Positions 12,204 to 24,088 of a DNA stretch of 64,000 nucleotides are shown one piece after another. The notes beneath the pieces are model-generated. The model was not told where the DNA came from, made no database searches, and was given only the letters and a program-made list of their open reading frames with translations. Each line of letters opens with the position of its first letter. The stretch's first letter is position 1. The stretch covers positions 1 to 64,000 of the forward strand of contig JADJDT010000024.1 in the NCBI GenBank assembly GCA_016702545.1. The letters run 5' to 3'. This DNA comes from Pseudomonadota bacterium. Its GTDB lineage: Bacteria > Myxococcota_A > Polyangia > GCA-2747355. The position numbers and the translations under genes are program-made.

Positions 12204-13634
12204 TTAGCGCTTGAAAGTCACCCCGAGGCAGCCGTAGGCGCCCGGATCGGAGCTGGGCATCAGCGAGACGAAGGGATCGCTGAAGCTGCGCCGGTTGCCC
12301 TGCCACGGCGCGAACTCGAAGAGCCCGAAGACGTTGAGCCAGGCGTTGATCGGCACCTCGACGATACCCGCGAGGAGGAAACGCAGCCCGGTGAAGCGCT
12401 CGCGCACGGCCGTTGGCGAAAGGCCCGCAGGGGGAAGGCCACAGGCGCCGACCTCGTTGCGAGAGGCGCTCGCCGGACACAGTCGGTCGGTGTAGACGCC
12501 GAGGGTCGCGCGGGCCGTGAGGGCCACGCGCTCCGCCAGCCAGACGCTGCCGATCGCCGCCAGATCGACGAAGAAGCTATTGCGGGACTTGGGCCCCCCG
12601 CCACCACCGAGCGCCACGCTGGTCGCCAACGACCAGGGCTGCTGATCGATCAGCCACACACGGGCGCGCGCCCCGACCTCGGTCATGGCACCGAAGCTGC
12701 GCAGCTCGACCGCGCCGTCGACGCCGAGCGGCCCCTTATCGAGCAAGCCGACGGTCAGGCGCGCCGCGATCAGGTAGGGGAAGCCCAGCGAGACGTCGCC
12801 CGCCACCCAGCCCGCGTCGACCAGCGTCGCGGCGTGACTGGCCATCGTCCGCGCCGTCCGCCGCCGTGGACTGAGGCTGGTGCCCACGCTCTGCGGGCCG
12901 GCCTCCGGCGTCGTGTCCTGCCCCGGCGCGGCGGTGGGTGGCCGCCGCCGCGGCGAGGCCGCTCCCGTCCGCTGCAGGCGCGCGTCGATCCGCACCGCCG
13001 CCCCCGGCACGACCTCGACCGTCGTCAGCAGCTCTTCGTGGCGTGGCGCGCGCACGGCCACCACGTGCGGCCCTGCGAGCAGCTCGGCGCCCTCGACCGG
13101 CGCGGTGCCGATCGCCTCGCCGTCCACCGAGACCTCGGCACCGGCGACGGTGCTGGTGACCGTCAGGGTCCCCCGCGGTGTCGTCAGGGTCCCCCGCGGT
13201 GGGGGCGGCACGGCGGGCTGGCTCGCCGGCGCGGCGATCGGTTCCAGGGGTGCCACCAGGTTGAGGCTCTGCCCGGCCACCGCATCGATCCAATGGCGCC
13301 AGGTCTGATACCCCGCCGCCGTGATCTCGATCAGGTAGCGCCCCTGGTGCAGCGCCAGTTCGAGCGGCGGTGAGCCGAGGACCTTGCCGTTGACCAGCAC
13401 GCGGGCGTCCGACGCGCCGGCCACGCCGGGGGCCAGACTGACGCGCACCGCGGCCGCGGCCGCAGGGGTCACCGGCGCGGCGGCGGCCGCCGACGGCGCC
13501 AACGGGGGACCCGCGGCCACCATCGGGACCGCGAGCGCAAGGGCCAGCCAAGCGCCGAAGCTGCCTGACCCGGCCGCGCGCCACCCGCGCCGACGCGAAT
13601 GGCCCTTCGGTGCCGTCGCGTTGTCGTGCGTCAT
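12204..13634 (-). CDS. PEGA-domain protein with C-terminal beta-barrel-like region
   Basis: Envelope protein of unknown role. The ATG at 13634 gives an N-terminal signal anchor (GAWLALALAVPMVAAG). Two PEGA-like repeats follow: one around VLVNGKVLGSPPLELALHQG, one around AEVSVDGEAIGTAPVEGAE. A basic linker leads into about 200 residues of alternating strands ending in GCLGVTFKR, suggesting an outer-membrane barrel. PEGA domains are typically surface or periplasmic beta modules. A 21-bp DNA duplication near 13165-13205 encodes a repeated PRGTLT. It lies 77 bp downstream of gpmI and upstream of the large membrane protein on the same strand. Confidence 0.75.
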   Translation of the reverse strand: MTHDNATAPKGHSRRRGWRAAGSGSFGAWLALALAVPMVAAGPPLAPSAAAAAPVTPAAAAAVRVSLAPGVAGASDARVLVNGKVLGSPPLELALHQGRYLIEITAAGYQTWRHWIDAVAGQSLNLVAPLEPIAAPASQPAVPPPPRGTLTTPRGTLTVTSTVAGAEVSVDGEAIGTAPVEGAELLAGPHVVAVRAPRHEELLTTVEVVPGAAVRIDARLQRTGAASPRRRPPTAAPGQDTTPEAGPQSVGTSLSPRRRTARTMASHAATLVDAGWVAGDVSLGFPYLIAARLTVGLLDKGPLGVDGAVELRSFGAMTEVGARARVWLIDQQPWSLATSVALGGGGGPKSRNSFFVDLAAIGSVWLAERVALTARATLGVYTDRLCPASASRNEVGACGLPPAGLSPTAVRERFTGLRFLLAGIVEVPINAWLNVFGLFEFAPWQGNRRSFSDPFVSLMPSSDPGAYGCLGVTFKR

Positions 13635-13711
13635 TGCGCTCCTCACCCCTGCGCTCCTCGCCCCCGGCGCGCCAACGCGCGCCATGCTCGCGACAGGATC
13701 CGCCCGGGCTG

Positions 13712-15394
<1,683 letters not shown>

Positions 15395-15403
15395 CGCTCT
15401 ACG

Positions 15404-15462
15404 TCTCTCGCTTGGTCTCGGTTGTCTCGCTTGGTCTCGGTTGTCTCGGTTGTCTCGGTTGG
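15404..15462. repeat. Tandem repeat in the gpmI leader
   Basis: TCTCGCTTGGTCTCGGTTG occurs at 15406 and again at 15425 (period 19). It is followed by about three shorter TTGTCTCGG units. The repeat fills the spacer between cysE and gpmI, 10 bp before the gpmI start on the minus strand. Confidence 0.8.
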
Positions 15463-15490
15463 ATGCTCGGTCGGGGCCGCCGCGGATCGC

Positions 15491-16435
15491 TCAGATTCCG
15501 CCACCGTCGGCGAAGGCGTCCTGCCGCGGCGGGGCCGACGTGATGCGGCTGCCGGGCGGCACGCTGACGGTGAGCCAGACGTTGCCGCCGACCACCGACC
15601 CGCGGCCGATGGTCACGCGGCCCAGGATCGTGGCGCCTGAGTAAATGACCACCTGGTCCTCGATGATCGGGTGGCGCGCAATGCCCTTGATCGGCGTGCC
15701 CGCGGCATCGAGCGGAAAGGTGCGGGCGCCGAGCGTGACCCCCTGGTAGATGCGCACGCCGTTGCCGATCACGCTCGTCTCACCGATCACGACTCCGGTC
15801 CCGTGGTCGATGAAGAAGCCGGCGCCGATCGTCGCGCCCGGGTGGATGTCGATGCCCGTCACGCTGTGGGCGTGCTCCGCGATCATCCGCGGCAACAGCG
15901 GCACCCCGAGTCGGTGTAGCTGGTGGGCGACGCGGTGGTTGGTCACGGCCAGCACACCCGGATAGCAGAAGATCGTCTCGTCGGGCGAACGCGCCGCGGG
16001 ATCACCCTCGTAGGCCGCCCGCACGTCGGTGGCGAGGAGCTCCTGGATGCAGGGCAGCGCGTTGAGGAAGTCGGTCGTGATCGCGCGCGCACGCGGCTCG
16101 TGCTCGCTGGCATGGCCCGGATCCGTGTCGGCGAAGGCCAAGCTGCGTTCGATCTGCAGCGCCAGGGTGCGCTGAATGTCGTCGAGCGTGTGGCCGACGT
16201 GGTAGCCCACCGTCTCGGCGCGCAGCTCGGACGAGCCGAAGTAGCCCGGGAAGAGCACGATGCGCAGCAGCTCGCTGATGCGCGTCACGACATCCCGCGA
16301 CGGCAGCGGCTCGAGGCGCCGATCCTCGAGCCAGCGATGCGTCATCGGGCTGGTATTGCCGCAGAGCCTCGCGACCACGGCGGCGAGGTCGAGGGCTTCG
16401 GCTGGACGGGGTGGCCGCGGGGACGCGCAGGTCAT
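15491..16435 (-). CDS. cysE: Serine O-acetyltransferase (EpsC-type)
   Basis: Makes O-acetylserine from serine and acetyl-CoA for cysteine synthesis. The long N-terminal helical region precedes a left-handed beta-helix hexapeptide domain. [42 protein letters not shown] and the coil [13 protein letters not shown] are diagnostic. At 314 residues it is the longer plastid/EpsC-like type. The ATG overlaps the cysK stop by 4 bp (ATGA), so the two are translationally coupled in order cysK-cysE. Confidence 0.93.
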   Translation of the reverse strand: MTCASPRPPRPAEALDLAAVVARLCGNTSPMTHRWLEDRRLEPLPSRDVVTRISELLRIVLFPGYFGSSELRAETVGYHVGHTLDDIQRTLALQIERSLAFADTDPGHASEHEPRARAITTDFLNALPCIQELLATDVRAAYEGDPAARSPDETIFCYPGVLAVTNHRVAHQLHRLGVPLLPRMIAEHAHSVTGIDIHPGATIGAGFFIDHGTGVVIGETSVIGNGVRIYQGVTLGARTFPLDAAGTPIKGIARHPIIEDQVVIYSGATILGRVTIGRGSVVGGNVWLTVSVPPGSRITSAPPRQDAFADGGGI

Positions 16436-17361
16436 CGCGGATCCTCGAAGAGCCAGGTGCTGAGGTAGCGCTCGGCGCTACTCGGCACGATCACGACGAA
16501 GGTCTTGCCGAGGTACTCGGAGCGCGCGGCCAGCTCGAGCGCCGCCCAGACGGCCGCACCCGAGGAGATCCCCGCCAGCACGCCCTCTTCGCGGGCGAGA
16601 CGGCGCGCGATCTGGCCGGCCTCGTCGTGGCCGACGGCGACCACCTCGTCCACGAGCGCCATGTCCAGCACCTCGGGCACGAAGCCGGGGCCGATCCCTT
16701 GAATCTTGTGCGGCCCTGCCCGGCCGCCGCCGAGCACCGCCGAGTCGGCCGGCTCGACCGCGATCGCCCGAAACGACGGCTTGAGCGCCTTCAACCGGCG
16801 GCTGATGCCCGTGATGGTGCCACCGGTCCCGACCCCGGCCACCACGACGTCGACGGTACCGTCGGTATCGCTCCAGATCTCCTCGGCGGTCGTCTGCTCG
16901 TGAACCTCAGGGTTGGCCGGGTTGCAGAACTGCTGCGGGATATAATAGCGCGCGTCCTGGCGCGCCAGCTCCTCGGCCCGGCGCACCGCGCCCAGCATGC
17001 CCTCCGCACCGGGGGTCAGCACCAACTCCGCGCCGAGGGCGCGCAGCAGCTTGCGGCGCTCGAGGCTCATCGTCTCCGGCATCACCAGCGTGCAGCGGTA
17101 GCCCCGGGCCGCGCAGACGAAGGCCAACGAGATGCCGGTGTTCCCGCTCGTCGGCTCGAGGATAATCGTCTCCGCATGCAACGCGCCCTCGGCCTCCGCG
17201 CGTTCGATCATGCTCAGCCCGATGCGATCCTTCACGCTGGCGCAGGGATTCAACGTCTCCAGCTTGAGCAGGATCTGGGCCGGCAGGTGGGCCGCCAGGC
17301 GATTGAGTCGCACCAGCGGCGTGCGTCCGATCAGCTCCGTGATGTCCCGTGCGATCCGCAT
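16432..17361 (-). CDS. cysK: Cysteine synthase A
   Basis: PLP-dependent O-acetylserine sulfhydrylase, cytoplasmic. [14 protein letters not shown] is the entry motif. [15 protein letters not shown] holds the Schiff-base lysine, PTSGNTGIS the substrate loop and [13 protein letters not shown] the phosphate-binding loop. I chose the ATG at 17361, which has GGAGGGG upstream, over a start 16 codons earlier. It is divergent from xerD, so 17362-17458 must hold both promoters. Coupled with cysE, it completes serine-to-cysteine conversion. Confidence 0.95.
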   Translation of the reverse strand: MRIARDITELIGRTPLVRLNRLAAHLPAQILLKLETLNPCASVKDRIGLSMIERAEAEGALHAETIILEPTSGNTGISLAFVCAARGYRCTLVMPETMSLERRKLLRALGAELVLTPGAEGMLGAVRRAEELARQDARYYIPQQFCNPANPEVHEQTTAEEIWSDTDGTVDVVVAGVGTGGTITGISRRLKALKPSFRAIAVEPADSAVLGGGRAGPHKIQGIGPGFVPEVLDMALVDEVVAVGHDEAGQIARRLAREEGVLAGISSGAAVWAALELAARSEYLGKTFVVIVPSSAERYLSTWLFEDPR

Positions 17362-17458
17362 CTGCCACCCCTCCCTGCTGCCGCCGCGGCGCGGGGCCGT
17401 GTATAGCACGGAGCGCCGGAAGCTGGCTCGCCTCGGCGTCGCGTGCTACGGCTGGCCG

Positions 17459-18347
<889 letters not shown>

Positions 18348-18349
<2 letters not shown>

Positions 18350-18505
18350 AGCACCGATCGGGTTGACGGACCGAGCGAGGCGAAGCAATTGGAATCATTG
18401 GCTAGGCGCGACGAGGGCGCCTGCTGTTGGCAGGCAACCGACGAGCAACGACGCCAATGATTTCAGGGGCAAGCCTCGCGACGGGAGTCAACCCGATCGG
18501 TGCTC
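18348..18505. repeat. Palindromic element, copy A
   Basis: Terminal arms 18349-18367 and 18487-18505 are a perfect 19-bp inverted repeat of the type GAGCACCGATCGGGTTGAC. Internal stems are ATCATTGGC (18394-18402) with GCCAATGAT (18453-18461), and an apical hairpin GCCTGC-TGTTG-GCAGGC (18419-18435). The whole can fold as one long branched hairpin. Copy B at 55532-55690 is about 95% identical in inverse orientation. Copy C at 47971-48152 shares only the arms. It lies directly at the xerD stop and could act as its terminator. No open frame in it looks coding: differences between copies A and B are mostly non-synonymous. Confidence 0.9.
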
Positions 18506-18862
18506 CAGGATCGTCCGAGCGCGGGAGCCTCCGGGGCTGAGTGGCGGTCGTGCGCCAAGCAGCCGTGGCGCGCCTTGTGCACGCCCAGGCGGACATGGAG
18601 CGCCTGCCGATCCCGCCCACGGACAGCCGGTCCACGCCCTTATCACTACGAGATCGCGATCGTTTTCTGCATCGCCCGCGTACCCTGACGCGCCGACGCC
18701 GGGGCGCGCCCTCGGTCTGGCCATTGGGGGCCGCAGCCCCCCAAGTTGGGGACTCCAGTCCTCATCTCCGCCCTCAGCATTATTTTTTCTATACAGTTCA
18801 GCTAACACTAAATGTTTTGCCTGAGCAGGCGATGGAGATGCTTGAAGGCGAGGTGCAACGCG
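18506..18862. other. Non-coding gap with hairpins and an AT-rich island
   Basis: No convincing gene. GGGGGC at 18726-18731 pairs with GCCCCC at 18736-18741. The same C-run can instead pair with TTGGGG just downstream, giving two mutually exclusive hairpins. From about 18776 to 18818 the DNA is strikingly AT-rich against its surroundings (TTATTTTTTCTATACAG). It probably carries the promoter of the gene at 18863. Confidence 0.45.
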
Positions 18863-19414
18863 GTGGATAGCGGGAAGCACGACCAGCCGAGCCCCTGTTA
18901 CGGCCCGCCGCAGCGCCGCGACGCCGGTCGCCGTCGCTTCTGCTGCTGTCTGGCCTGGCTCTGGGTGCTCAGCGCCGCGCTGGTCGCGCTCGCGGCACCG
19001 ACGGCGAAAGCGCCCGGGCCGGCGCCGTCTCTGCGCCCCGTAGCGCGGGTCACCGCCGGCCTCCGCCTCGCCAACCCGGTCCTGAACAGCGGCAACGCGC
19101 CGCTCGCGTTGACCGATCGCCTGCTACGCGACGGCGCCGAGCAACCCGACAGCCCGCTCAGCCTCGCGACCTGGTCCGGCACGCACTTCGGCCCCATCGG
19201 CGGTCGCACGCCGGGCCCGGCTGCGGCGGCCGCGGCCAGCCTGGCGAACACCCGGGCCACGGTCGCGATGGCACGCGACGTGTTGGGCGCCCTGCTCGCT
19301 TCGGCGGTGGAGCGCTCCAGCGCGCTCTGGCTCTTGACCGACGGCCAACACCTCCGCCTGCTGCCCGTCTTCCGCGCGCGCGGCTTCGGCGTCAAGGTCG
19401 CGCTGGCCTGGTAG
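18863..19414 (+). CDS. Hypothetical exported protein
   Basis: Unrecognised 183-residue protein. The GTG at 18863 has GAGGTG eight bases upstream. The N-terminus is basic and then hydrophobic (CLAWLWVLSAALVALAAPTAKA), a likely signal peptide. The mature part is Ala/Leu/Pro-rich without a known motif and ends in GFGVKVALAW. An ATG at 18812 in the same frame is an alternative start. An AT-rich promoter-like island lies just upstream. Confidence 0.5.
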   Translation: MDSGKHDQPSPCYGPPQRRDAGRRRFCCCLAWLWVLSAALVALAAPTAKAPGPAPSLRPVARVTAGLRLANPVLNSGNAPLALTDRLLRDGAEQPDSPLSLATWSGTHFGPIGGRTPGPAAAAAASLANTRATVAMARDVLGALLASAVERSSALWLLTDGQHLRLLPVFRARGFGVKVALAW

Positions 19415-19588
19415 CACTACTGTGTCGGATTTCGGATCGAGCCTCCTTTACATGCCCTTTGACAGGGGTACCCCACCCGCCCATAATGCGCGCACCCTGC
19501 GAGCCGGGTCGGCGCGCCGTAGGCGGCGCTGATCCGTCGTCTCCGCGCAGCTCGTCCCCCACACCGTCAGCGCTGAACGAGGGTCCGC

Positions 19589-20284
19589 GTGCCGGTCGCC
19601 ACACTGCTGCTCTTCTCCGCCATCGACGATCCTCAGCGCGTGCGCGACGCCATCGTGATGCTGATCGCGTTGGTGCTCTCGATCGCCGTCCACGAGTATG
19701 GCCACGCCCTCGTGGCGGACCTGCTGGGCGACGACACCCCGCGACGCCAAGGCCGCGTCACGCTCAACCCGCTGGCGCACATCGACCCGATCGGCACGCT
19801 GCTCTTTCCCGTGATCGGGTTCATTGGCGGCGGCGTGCTCTTCGGCTGGGGTAAGCCGGTGATGGTCAATCCGCTGCGCTTCACGCGCCGCTTCCGCATG
19901 GCCACCGGACATATGCTGGTGGCGATCGCCGGCCCGGCGATGAACGTGGTGCTCGCCCTGCTGGTCACCCTGCTCTACGCCCTGCTGGTACGGATCCGTG
20001 CGCTCGACCCGGCGAGCGACGTGGCGCAGGGCGTGATCCGCCTGATCCTGCTCAACTGGGTCTTGATGTGCTTCAACCTGCTGCCGGTGCCACCGCTCGA
20101 CGGGGGCACGGTGCTGGCGTGGCTGATCGGCGACCGCTACCCCCAGGTGATCGGCTTCCTGCAGCAATACGGCTTCGTGCTGCTGCTGGCGCTCCTGATC
20201 ACCGGCTGGGTCAGCTACTGGTTGTTGCCTGCCTACGGGATCGCGTTCGGATCGGTGACGCTGATCCATCGCCTCTTGCTGTAG
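19589..20284 (+). CDS. Site-2 protease family membrane metalloprotease
   Basis: Intramembrane zinc protease of the M50/S2P family, short YwhC-like type without a PDZ domain. Zinc site HEYGHA lies in the first helix after SIAVHEYG. The second motif, NLLPVPPLDGG, supplies the third ligand. About five to six transmembrane segments, 231 residues, GTG start. The usual substrate class is membrane-anchored regulators, but none is evident here. It is 10 bp upstream of scpA, an arrangement seen in many bacteria where S2P homologues precede scpA/scpB. Confidence 0.88.
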   Translation: MPVATLLLFSAIDDPQRVRDAIVMLIALVLSIAVHEYGHALVADLLGDDTPRRQGRVTLNPLAHIDPIGTLLFPVIGFIGGGVLFGWGKPVMVNPLRFTRRFRMATGHMLVAIAGPAMNVVLALLVTLLYALLVRIRALDPASDVAQGVIRLILLNWVLMCFNLLPVPPLDGGTVLAWLIGDRYPQVIGFLQQYGFVLLLALLITGWVSYWLLPAYGIAFGSVTLIHRLLL

Positions 20285-20294
20285 CGAGACGGGC

Positions 20295-21035
20295 ATGATC
20301 GGCGCCGACGAAACCTCGTACCAGGTGGAGCTGCCCGACTTCGAGGGTCCGCTCGATTTGCTGCTGCATCTCGTCAAGCGCCACGAGCTCGACATCCTCG
20401 ACATCCCGATCGCCTTCATCACCGACAAGTACCTCGCCTATCTGGAGCTGATGCGCACGCTCAACCTCGATGTCGCCGGCGAGTACCTGTTGATGGCCGC
20501 GACGCTGGCGTATCTCAAGTCGCGCGAGCTCGCGACCCAACTCGGGGAGCGTCCACTGCTCGGCCGCCAGGTCTTTGCGCGAGGCGCGCCGATCGAGCGC
20601 TCGGCGGCGATCGAGCTGCCCTTGGTCGAGGTCGGCACCTTCGAGCTGCTCGCGGCCTTCGCCGAGGTCTTGGGCCGTCAGCAGGTCGAGGTCGGCTACG
20701 AGGTCACGATCGAGCGCATCTCGATCAGCGATCGCATCAACGAGATCGTCGATCTGTTACAGCAACACGACAGCGTGCGCCTGCTCGATTGCATCGACCT
20801 CGAGGGCAGCGGCGCGCAGTTGCGCCATCGTATCGTCGTCACCTTCCTGGCGATGCTGGAAATGGCCCGCCTGCGCATGATTCGCGTGCTGCAGGAGCGC
20901 ACGGGCGGCGAAATTTATCTGACCCGCACGGCCACCCTGCAGCCGGAGGCCGCAGCAGGCGCCGAGAGCGCGAAAGCCGCGAACCCGATCGCGACACGAG
21001 AGTCTGATGACGAGAGCCACCAAGATCACGACTAA
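20295..21035 (+). CDS. scpA: Segregation and condensation protein A
   Basis: Kleisin subunit of the SMC-ScpAB condensin that organises and segregates the chromosome. The N-terminal SMC-neck-binding region is YQVELPDFEGPLDLLLHLV, then AGEYLLMAATLAYLKSREL. The C-terminal winged-helix region is RHRIVVTFLAMLEMARL. At 246 residues it is normal length with a low-complexity tail. Its last 29 bp overlap the upstream reading frame of scpB. Confidence 0.92.
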   Translation: MIGADETSYQVELPDFEGPLDLLLHLVKRHELDILDIPIAFITDKYLAYLELMRTLNLDVAGEYLLMAATLAYLKSRELATQLGERPLLGRQVFARGAPIERSAAIELPLVEVGTFELLAAFAEVLGRQQVEVGYEVTIERISISDRINEIVDLLQQHDSVRLLDCIDLEGSGAQLRHRIVVTFLAMLEMARLRMIRVLQERTGGEIYLTRTATLQPEAAAGAESAKAANPIATRESDDESHQDHD

Positions 21036-21249
21036 GCTCAAACGCCGGCCTGACGCCCCCGCCGCACCGTCCGCGGAGCCCTCAATGCCGAGCGACGAGG
21101 TGGCGGCGGTGGACGCACCGCTGCTTGCCGATGCACCCCTCGATGCACCCGTCCAGGCAGCCGCCGACGCGACCGTCGAGGCAGCCGCCGACGCGACGGT
21201 CGAGGCAGCCGCCGACGCCACCGTCGAGGCAGCCGCCGACGCCACCTAG
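21007..21249 (+). CDS. Ala/Asp-rich repeat peptide, possibly the severed N-terminus of ScpB
   Basis: An 80-codon frame starts inside the scpA 3' end. It encodes a basic start, then near-perfect repeats of AADATVEA (24-bp DNA unit, 3-4 copies), and ends at TAG 21247-21249. The scpB frame continues in phase directly after that TAG with the same repeat (PADATVEAPADAPVE). So this is either a low-complexity N-terminal extension of ScpB interrupted by an amber codon or sequence error, or a small coupled peptide. Confidence 0.45.
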   Translation: MTRATKITTKLKRRPDAPAAPSAEPSMPSDEVAAVDAPLLADAPLDAPVQAAADATVEAAADATVEAAADATVEAAADAT

Positions 21250-21315
21250 CCCGCCGACGCCACCGTCGAGGCCCCCGCCGACGCGCCTGTCGAGCTGGCG
21301 GCGACGGAGGACGTC

Positions 21316-22326
21316 GTGGCCGACGCGATCGATGATCGTGAGGCGGTGGCGAGCGACGAGGCCGGCCTGGCGGCGGAGCTGCTCGAAGAGACCGCACCCC
21401 AGGATGGCGAGCCGCTGCGACGCATCCTCGAGAGCCTGATCTTCGCGGCGGACAAGCCGCTGACGAGCCAGCAGCTGCGGCGCATCACGGGGGCCTCGGC
21501 CGCTGCCATCGAGGGCGCGTTGGAGCGATCGCGCGAGCTCTTCGCCCAGACCGGCCTCGAGCTGGTGTCGGTCGGTGGGGGCCACCACTTCCGCACCGAC
21601 CCGCAGCACGCCCACTGGGTGCGCCAGATCTTCGGCGCGCGACCGCAGCGTCTGACCCGGCCGATGCTCGAGGCGCTGGCGATCATCGCCTATCGGCAGC
21701 CGGTGACGCGCCCCGAGGTCGAGGACATCCGCGGGGTCGATTGCGGCGGCACCCTGCGCCTGCTGCTCGAACGCAACCTGATCCGCATCATCGGCAAGAA
21801 GGAAGATGTCGGTCGGCCGCTGCTCTATGGCACGACCAAGTACTTCCTCGAGTTCTTTCAACTCAAGGAGCTGCGAGGCCTGCCGACGCTGCGCGAGTTC
21901 GCCGAGCTCTCGGAGGATCACCAACGCGAGCTCGACTCGCGCTTCGGCGCCACGGCCCGCAGCGCCGCCGAGAGCTCCGTCGTTCCTGCCGCTGATCGAG
22001 CCGCGGGGCCGGACAGCGAACCGAGCCCGCTGCCGGAGGCGACGACCGCCGGCGCGGGCGAGCCGAGCCCGTCGGGGGAGCCGAGCCCGCCGCTGGCGGC
22101 GATGCGCGCGGCCGCGACGCCGCCGCCGGAGATCGATGACAGCGAGGTCCTCGACGCCCTCGACCGAGCGATCGCCCGCGCCGATGCCCTGATCGGCGGC
22201 GGTCAACGCGACGGCGCCACACCCGCGGCGGAGGCCGACCGACGTCGCCGAAATCGTCGCCGAAGACGCGACAGCCGACGCAACGCCGCCGGGCGCTGCG
22301 CCCGAGCGCGACCCACCCCTGACTGA
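21316..22326 (+). CDS. scpB: Segregation and condensation protein B
   Basis: Winged-helix partner of ScpA in the SMC complex. Two winged-helix domains: RRILESLIFAADKPLTSQQL and TRPMLEALAIIAYRQPVTR, with EVEDIRGVDCGGTLRLLLE and GRPLLYGTTKYFLEFFQL, all diagnostic. The start used is GTG 21316, in phase with the repeat frame at 21007. The C-terminal tail is low-complexity. Near 22225 the codon bias jumps to another frame that ends at 22349 (reading DVAEIVAEDATADATPPG), so the true tail probably lies there after a one-base slip. Confidence 0.9.
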   Translation: MADAIDDREAVASDEAGLAAELLEETAPQDGEPLRRILESLIFAADKPLTSQQLRRITGASAAAIEGALERSRELFAQTGLELVSVGGGHHFRTDPQHAHWVRQIFGARPQRLTRPMLEALAIIAYRQPVTRPEVEDIRGVDCGGTLRLLLERNLIRIIGKKEDVGRPLLYGTTKYFLEFFQLKELRGLPTLREFAELSEDHQRELDSRFGATARSAAESSVVPAADRAAGPDSEPSPLPEATTAGAGEPSPSGEPSPPLAAMRAAATPPPEIDDSEVLDALDRAIARADALIGGGQRDGATPAAEADRRRRNRRRRRDSRRNAAGRCARARPTPD

Positions 22327-22378
22327 TGAAGAGCGGGCGGCGGGCTGATCCCGGCGACGCCGCGGCCGGAGGGCCATC

Positions 22379-23185
22379 ATGCGCCTGCAACGCTTCCTCG
22401 CCCACGCCGGTCTGAGCTCGCGCCGCGGAGCCAGCGCGCTGCTGCAAACCGGCCGGGTCGCGATCAACGGCAAGGTCGTGCTGGAACCTGGCGCCGCCGT
22501 CGATCCGGCGGTGGACCGCGTCACGGTCGACGGGCACCCGGTGGCGGCGCAGGCCGCCGTCTACGTGGTGCTACACAAGCCACCGGGCACCATCTGCTCG
22601 ACCCATGATCCCGAGGGCCGGGAGACCGTGCTCGATCTGGTGCAGGTCCCGGGTGCGCGGCTCTACCCCGTGGGCCGCCTCGATTACCTGACCTCGGGGG
22701 TGCTGCTGCTGACCAACGACGGCGACCTGGCGCAGGCGCTGCTCCATCCGCGCCATGGCGTGGAGCGCACCTATCACGTCAAGGTCCAAGGCCTGCTCGA
22801 CGACGACGAGGTGCACAAGCTCGCCGGGGGCGTGGTGATCGACGGGCAACGGGCTCAAGCCAAGGTCGCGCGCCTGGCCAGCACCGGTCGCAACCTGTGG
22901 CTGGAGATGACGCTGACCCAGGGTCTGAACCACCAGATCCACCGCATGCTGGAGGCGATCAACCGCCGCGTGCTGCGCATCATCCGCGTCGAGTTCGCCG
23001 GGGTCCGCGCCGACGATCTGGCGGCAGGGAAGTGGCGCGAGTTGACCAACGAGGAGGTCGTCGCGCTGCGTCGCCTGGCCGGCGCGTCGCCACCAAAGAC
23101 GCGTCCCCGCGCTACCGCGTCGCGCTCGACGGGCGGTCGCCGTGCCCCGGGAGCGCGTGTAAAAGGCGGTCGAGCACGCCGTTGA
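22379..23185 (+). CDS. rluB: 23S rRNA pseudouridine synthase, RluB family
   Basis: Converts a uridine in the 23S rRNA peptidyl-transferase region to pseudouridine. An S4-like RNA-binding domain at the N-terminus (RLQRFLAHAGLSSRRGA) precedes the catalytic domain. The nucleophilic Asp is in YPVGRLDYLTSGVLLLTNDG. GLNHQIHRMLEAI is typical of the RluB/E/F/RsuA group. The tail is basic. It follows scpB closely and overlaps the convergent nusB by 74 bp at the 3' end. Confidence 0.92.
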   Translation: MRLQRFLAHAGLSSRRGASALLQTGRVAINGKVVLEPGAAVDPAVDRVTVDGHPVAAQAAVYVVLHKPPGTICSTHDPEGRETVLDLVQVPGARLYPVGRLDYLTSGVLLLTNDGDLAQALLHPRHGVERTYHVKVQGLLDDDEVHKLAGGVVIDGQRAQAKVARLASTGRNLWLEMTLTQGLNHQIHRMLEAINRRVLRIIRVEFAGVRADDLAAGKWRELTNEEVVALRRLAGASPPKTRPRATASRSTGGRRAPGARVKGGRARR

Positions 23186-23564
23186 TGAAGGCGCGCGACT
23201 CGCTGCTCCCGTAGCTCTTGCCGATCGCGACCGCCTCGTCCAGCACGACCTCGGGCGGCGCCTCGGCTGACGCGCTGAGCAGCTCGAAGGTCGCCACGCG
23301 CAGCACGTTGCGGTCGACGCGGCTCATCCGCGCCACGCGCCAGTTGGGCGAGGCGCGCTCGATCAGCGTGTCGATCTCGGCGTGTCGCGCGACGACGCCC
23401 CGACAGAGCTGCTCGGCGAAGCTGCGCACCGCGGGATCGGCCGCGGCGCCGTGGTGGGCGAAGTACTGGTCGATGACGAGCTCGACCGCCGCGAGGTCTG
23501 CGCGCGTGTCGAGCTCGTAGAGCAGCTGCACGGCCACCACCCGTCCATCGCGTCGCAGACCCAT
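23112..23564 (-). CDS. nusB: Transcription antitermination factor NusB
   Basis: All-helical RNA-binding factor for rRNA antitermination. [15 protein letters not shown] at the start, then [14 protein letters not shown] and [19 protein letters not shown] followed by [10 protein letters not shown], are diagnostic. 150 residues, normal length. Last gene of the minus-strand fab-rib run, 6 bp after ribH. This ribH-nusB adjacency is widespread in bacteria. Confidence 0.94.
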   Translation of the reverse strand: MGLRRDGRVVAVQLLYELDTRADLAAVELVIDQYFAHHGAAADPAVRSFAEQLCRGVVARHAEIDTLIERASPNWRVARMSRVDRNVLRVATFELLSASAEAPPEVVLDEAVAIGKSYGSSESRAFINGVLDRLLHALPGHGDRPSSATR

Positions 23565-23570
23565 CGTTCG

Positions 23571-24065
23571 CTACACCCGATCTGGCTGGGGTGTGGGTTC
23601 GTCGAGCTGACGAAACAAATCGGCCAGCTCGATCGTGGCCAGCGCCGCGTCGAAGCCCTTGTTGCCGCCCTTGCTGCCGGCGCGCTCGAGCGCCTGCTCC
23701 AGCGTGTCGGGCGTGATCACGCCGTAGCCGATCGGGATCCCGGTCTCGAGCTGCACCTGGGCCACGCCCTTGGTGACCTCCGCCGCGATGTGCTCGTGAT
23801 GCGGCGTGTCACCGCGGATCACCGCGCCGAGGCAGATCAGCGCGTCGAAGCGCCCGCTCGCCGCCAGGCGCTGCGCCACCGCCGGGATCTCGAAGGCGCC
23901 GGGCGTGCGGTAGACCTGCACCGCGTCGGCGTCGCCCCCCGTGCGCCGTACGGCATCGAGCGCCCCCTCGATCAAACGGTCGGTGATCAACGCATTGAAC
24001 CGACTGGCCACGATCGCCAGCCGCAGACCGCCAGCGGCCAACTTGCCTTCAAAGACGCGCGCCAT
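23571..24065 (-). CDS. ribH: 6,7-dimethyl-8-ribityllumazine synthase
   Basis: Penultimate step of riboflavin synthesis: condenses the ribityl-pyrimidine with dihydroxybutanone phosphate. [32 protein letters not shown] and [20 protein letters not shown] (with the catalytic His) are diagnostic. 164 residues. Transcribed after ribBA across a 69-bp spacer that contains a 19-bp tandem repeat. Confidence 0.95.
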   Translation of the reverse strand: MARVFEGKLAAGGLRLAIVASRFNALITDRLIEGALDAVRRTGGDADAVQVYRTPGAFEIPAVAQRLAASGRFDALICLGAVIRGDTPHHEHIAAEVTKGVAQVQLETGIPIGYGVITPDTLEQALERAGSKGGNKGFDAALATIELADLFRQLDEPTPQPDRV

Positions 24066-24088
24066 CTACTGTGCTCCTCTCAAGCTGT

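Noticed and set aside
18488..18880. 130-codon minus-strand frame in the gap after xerD
   Set aside because: No ribosome site or motif, and it crosses the hairpins and AT-rich island.
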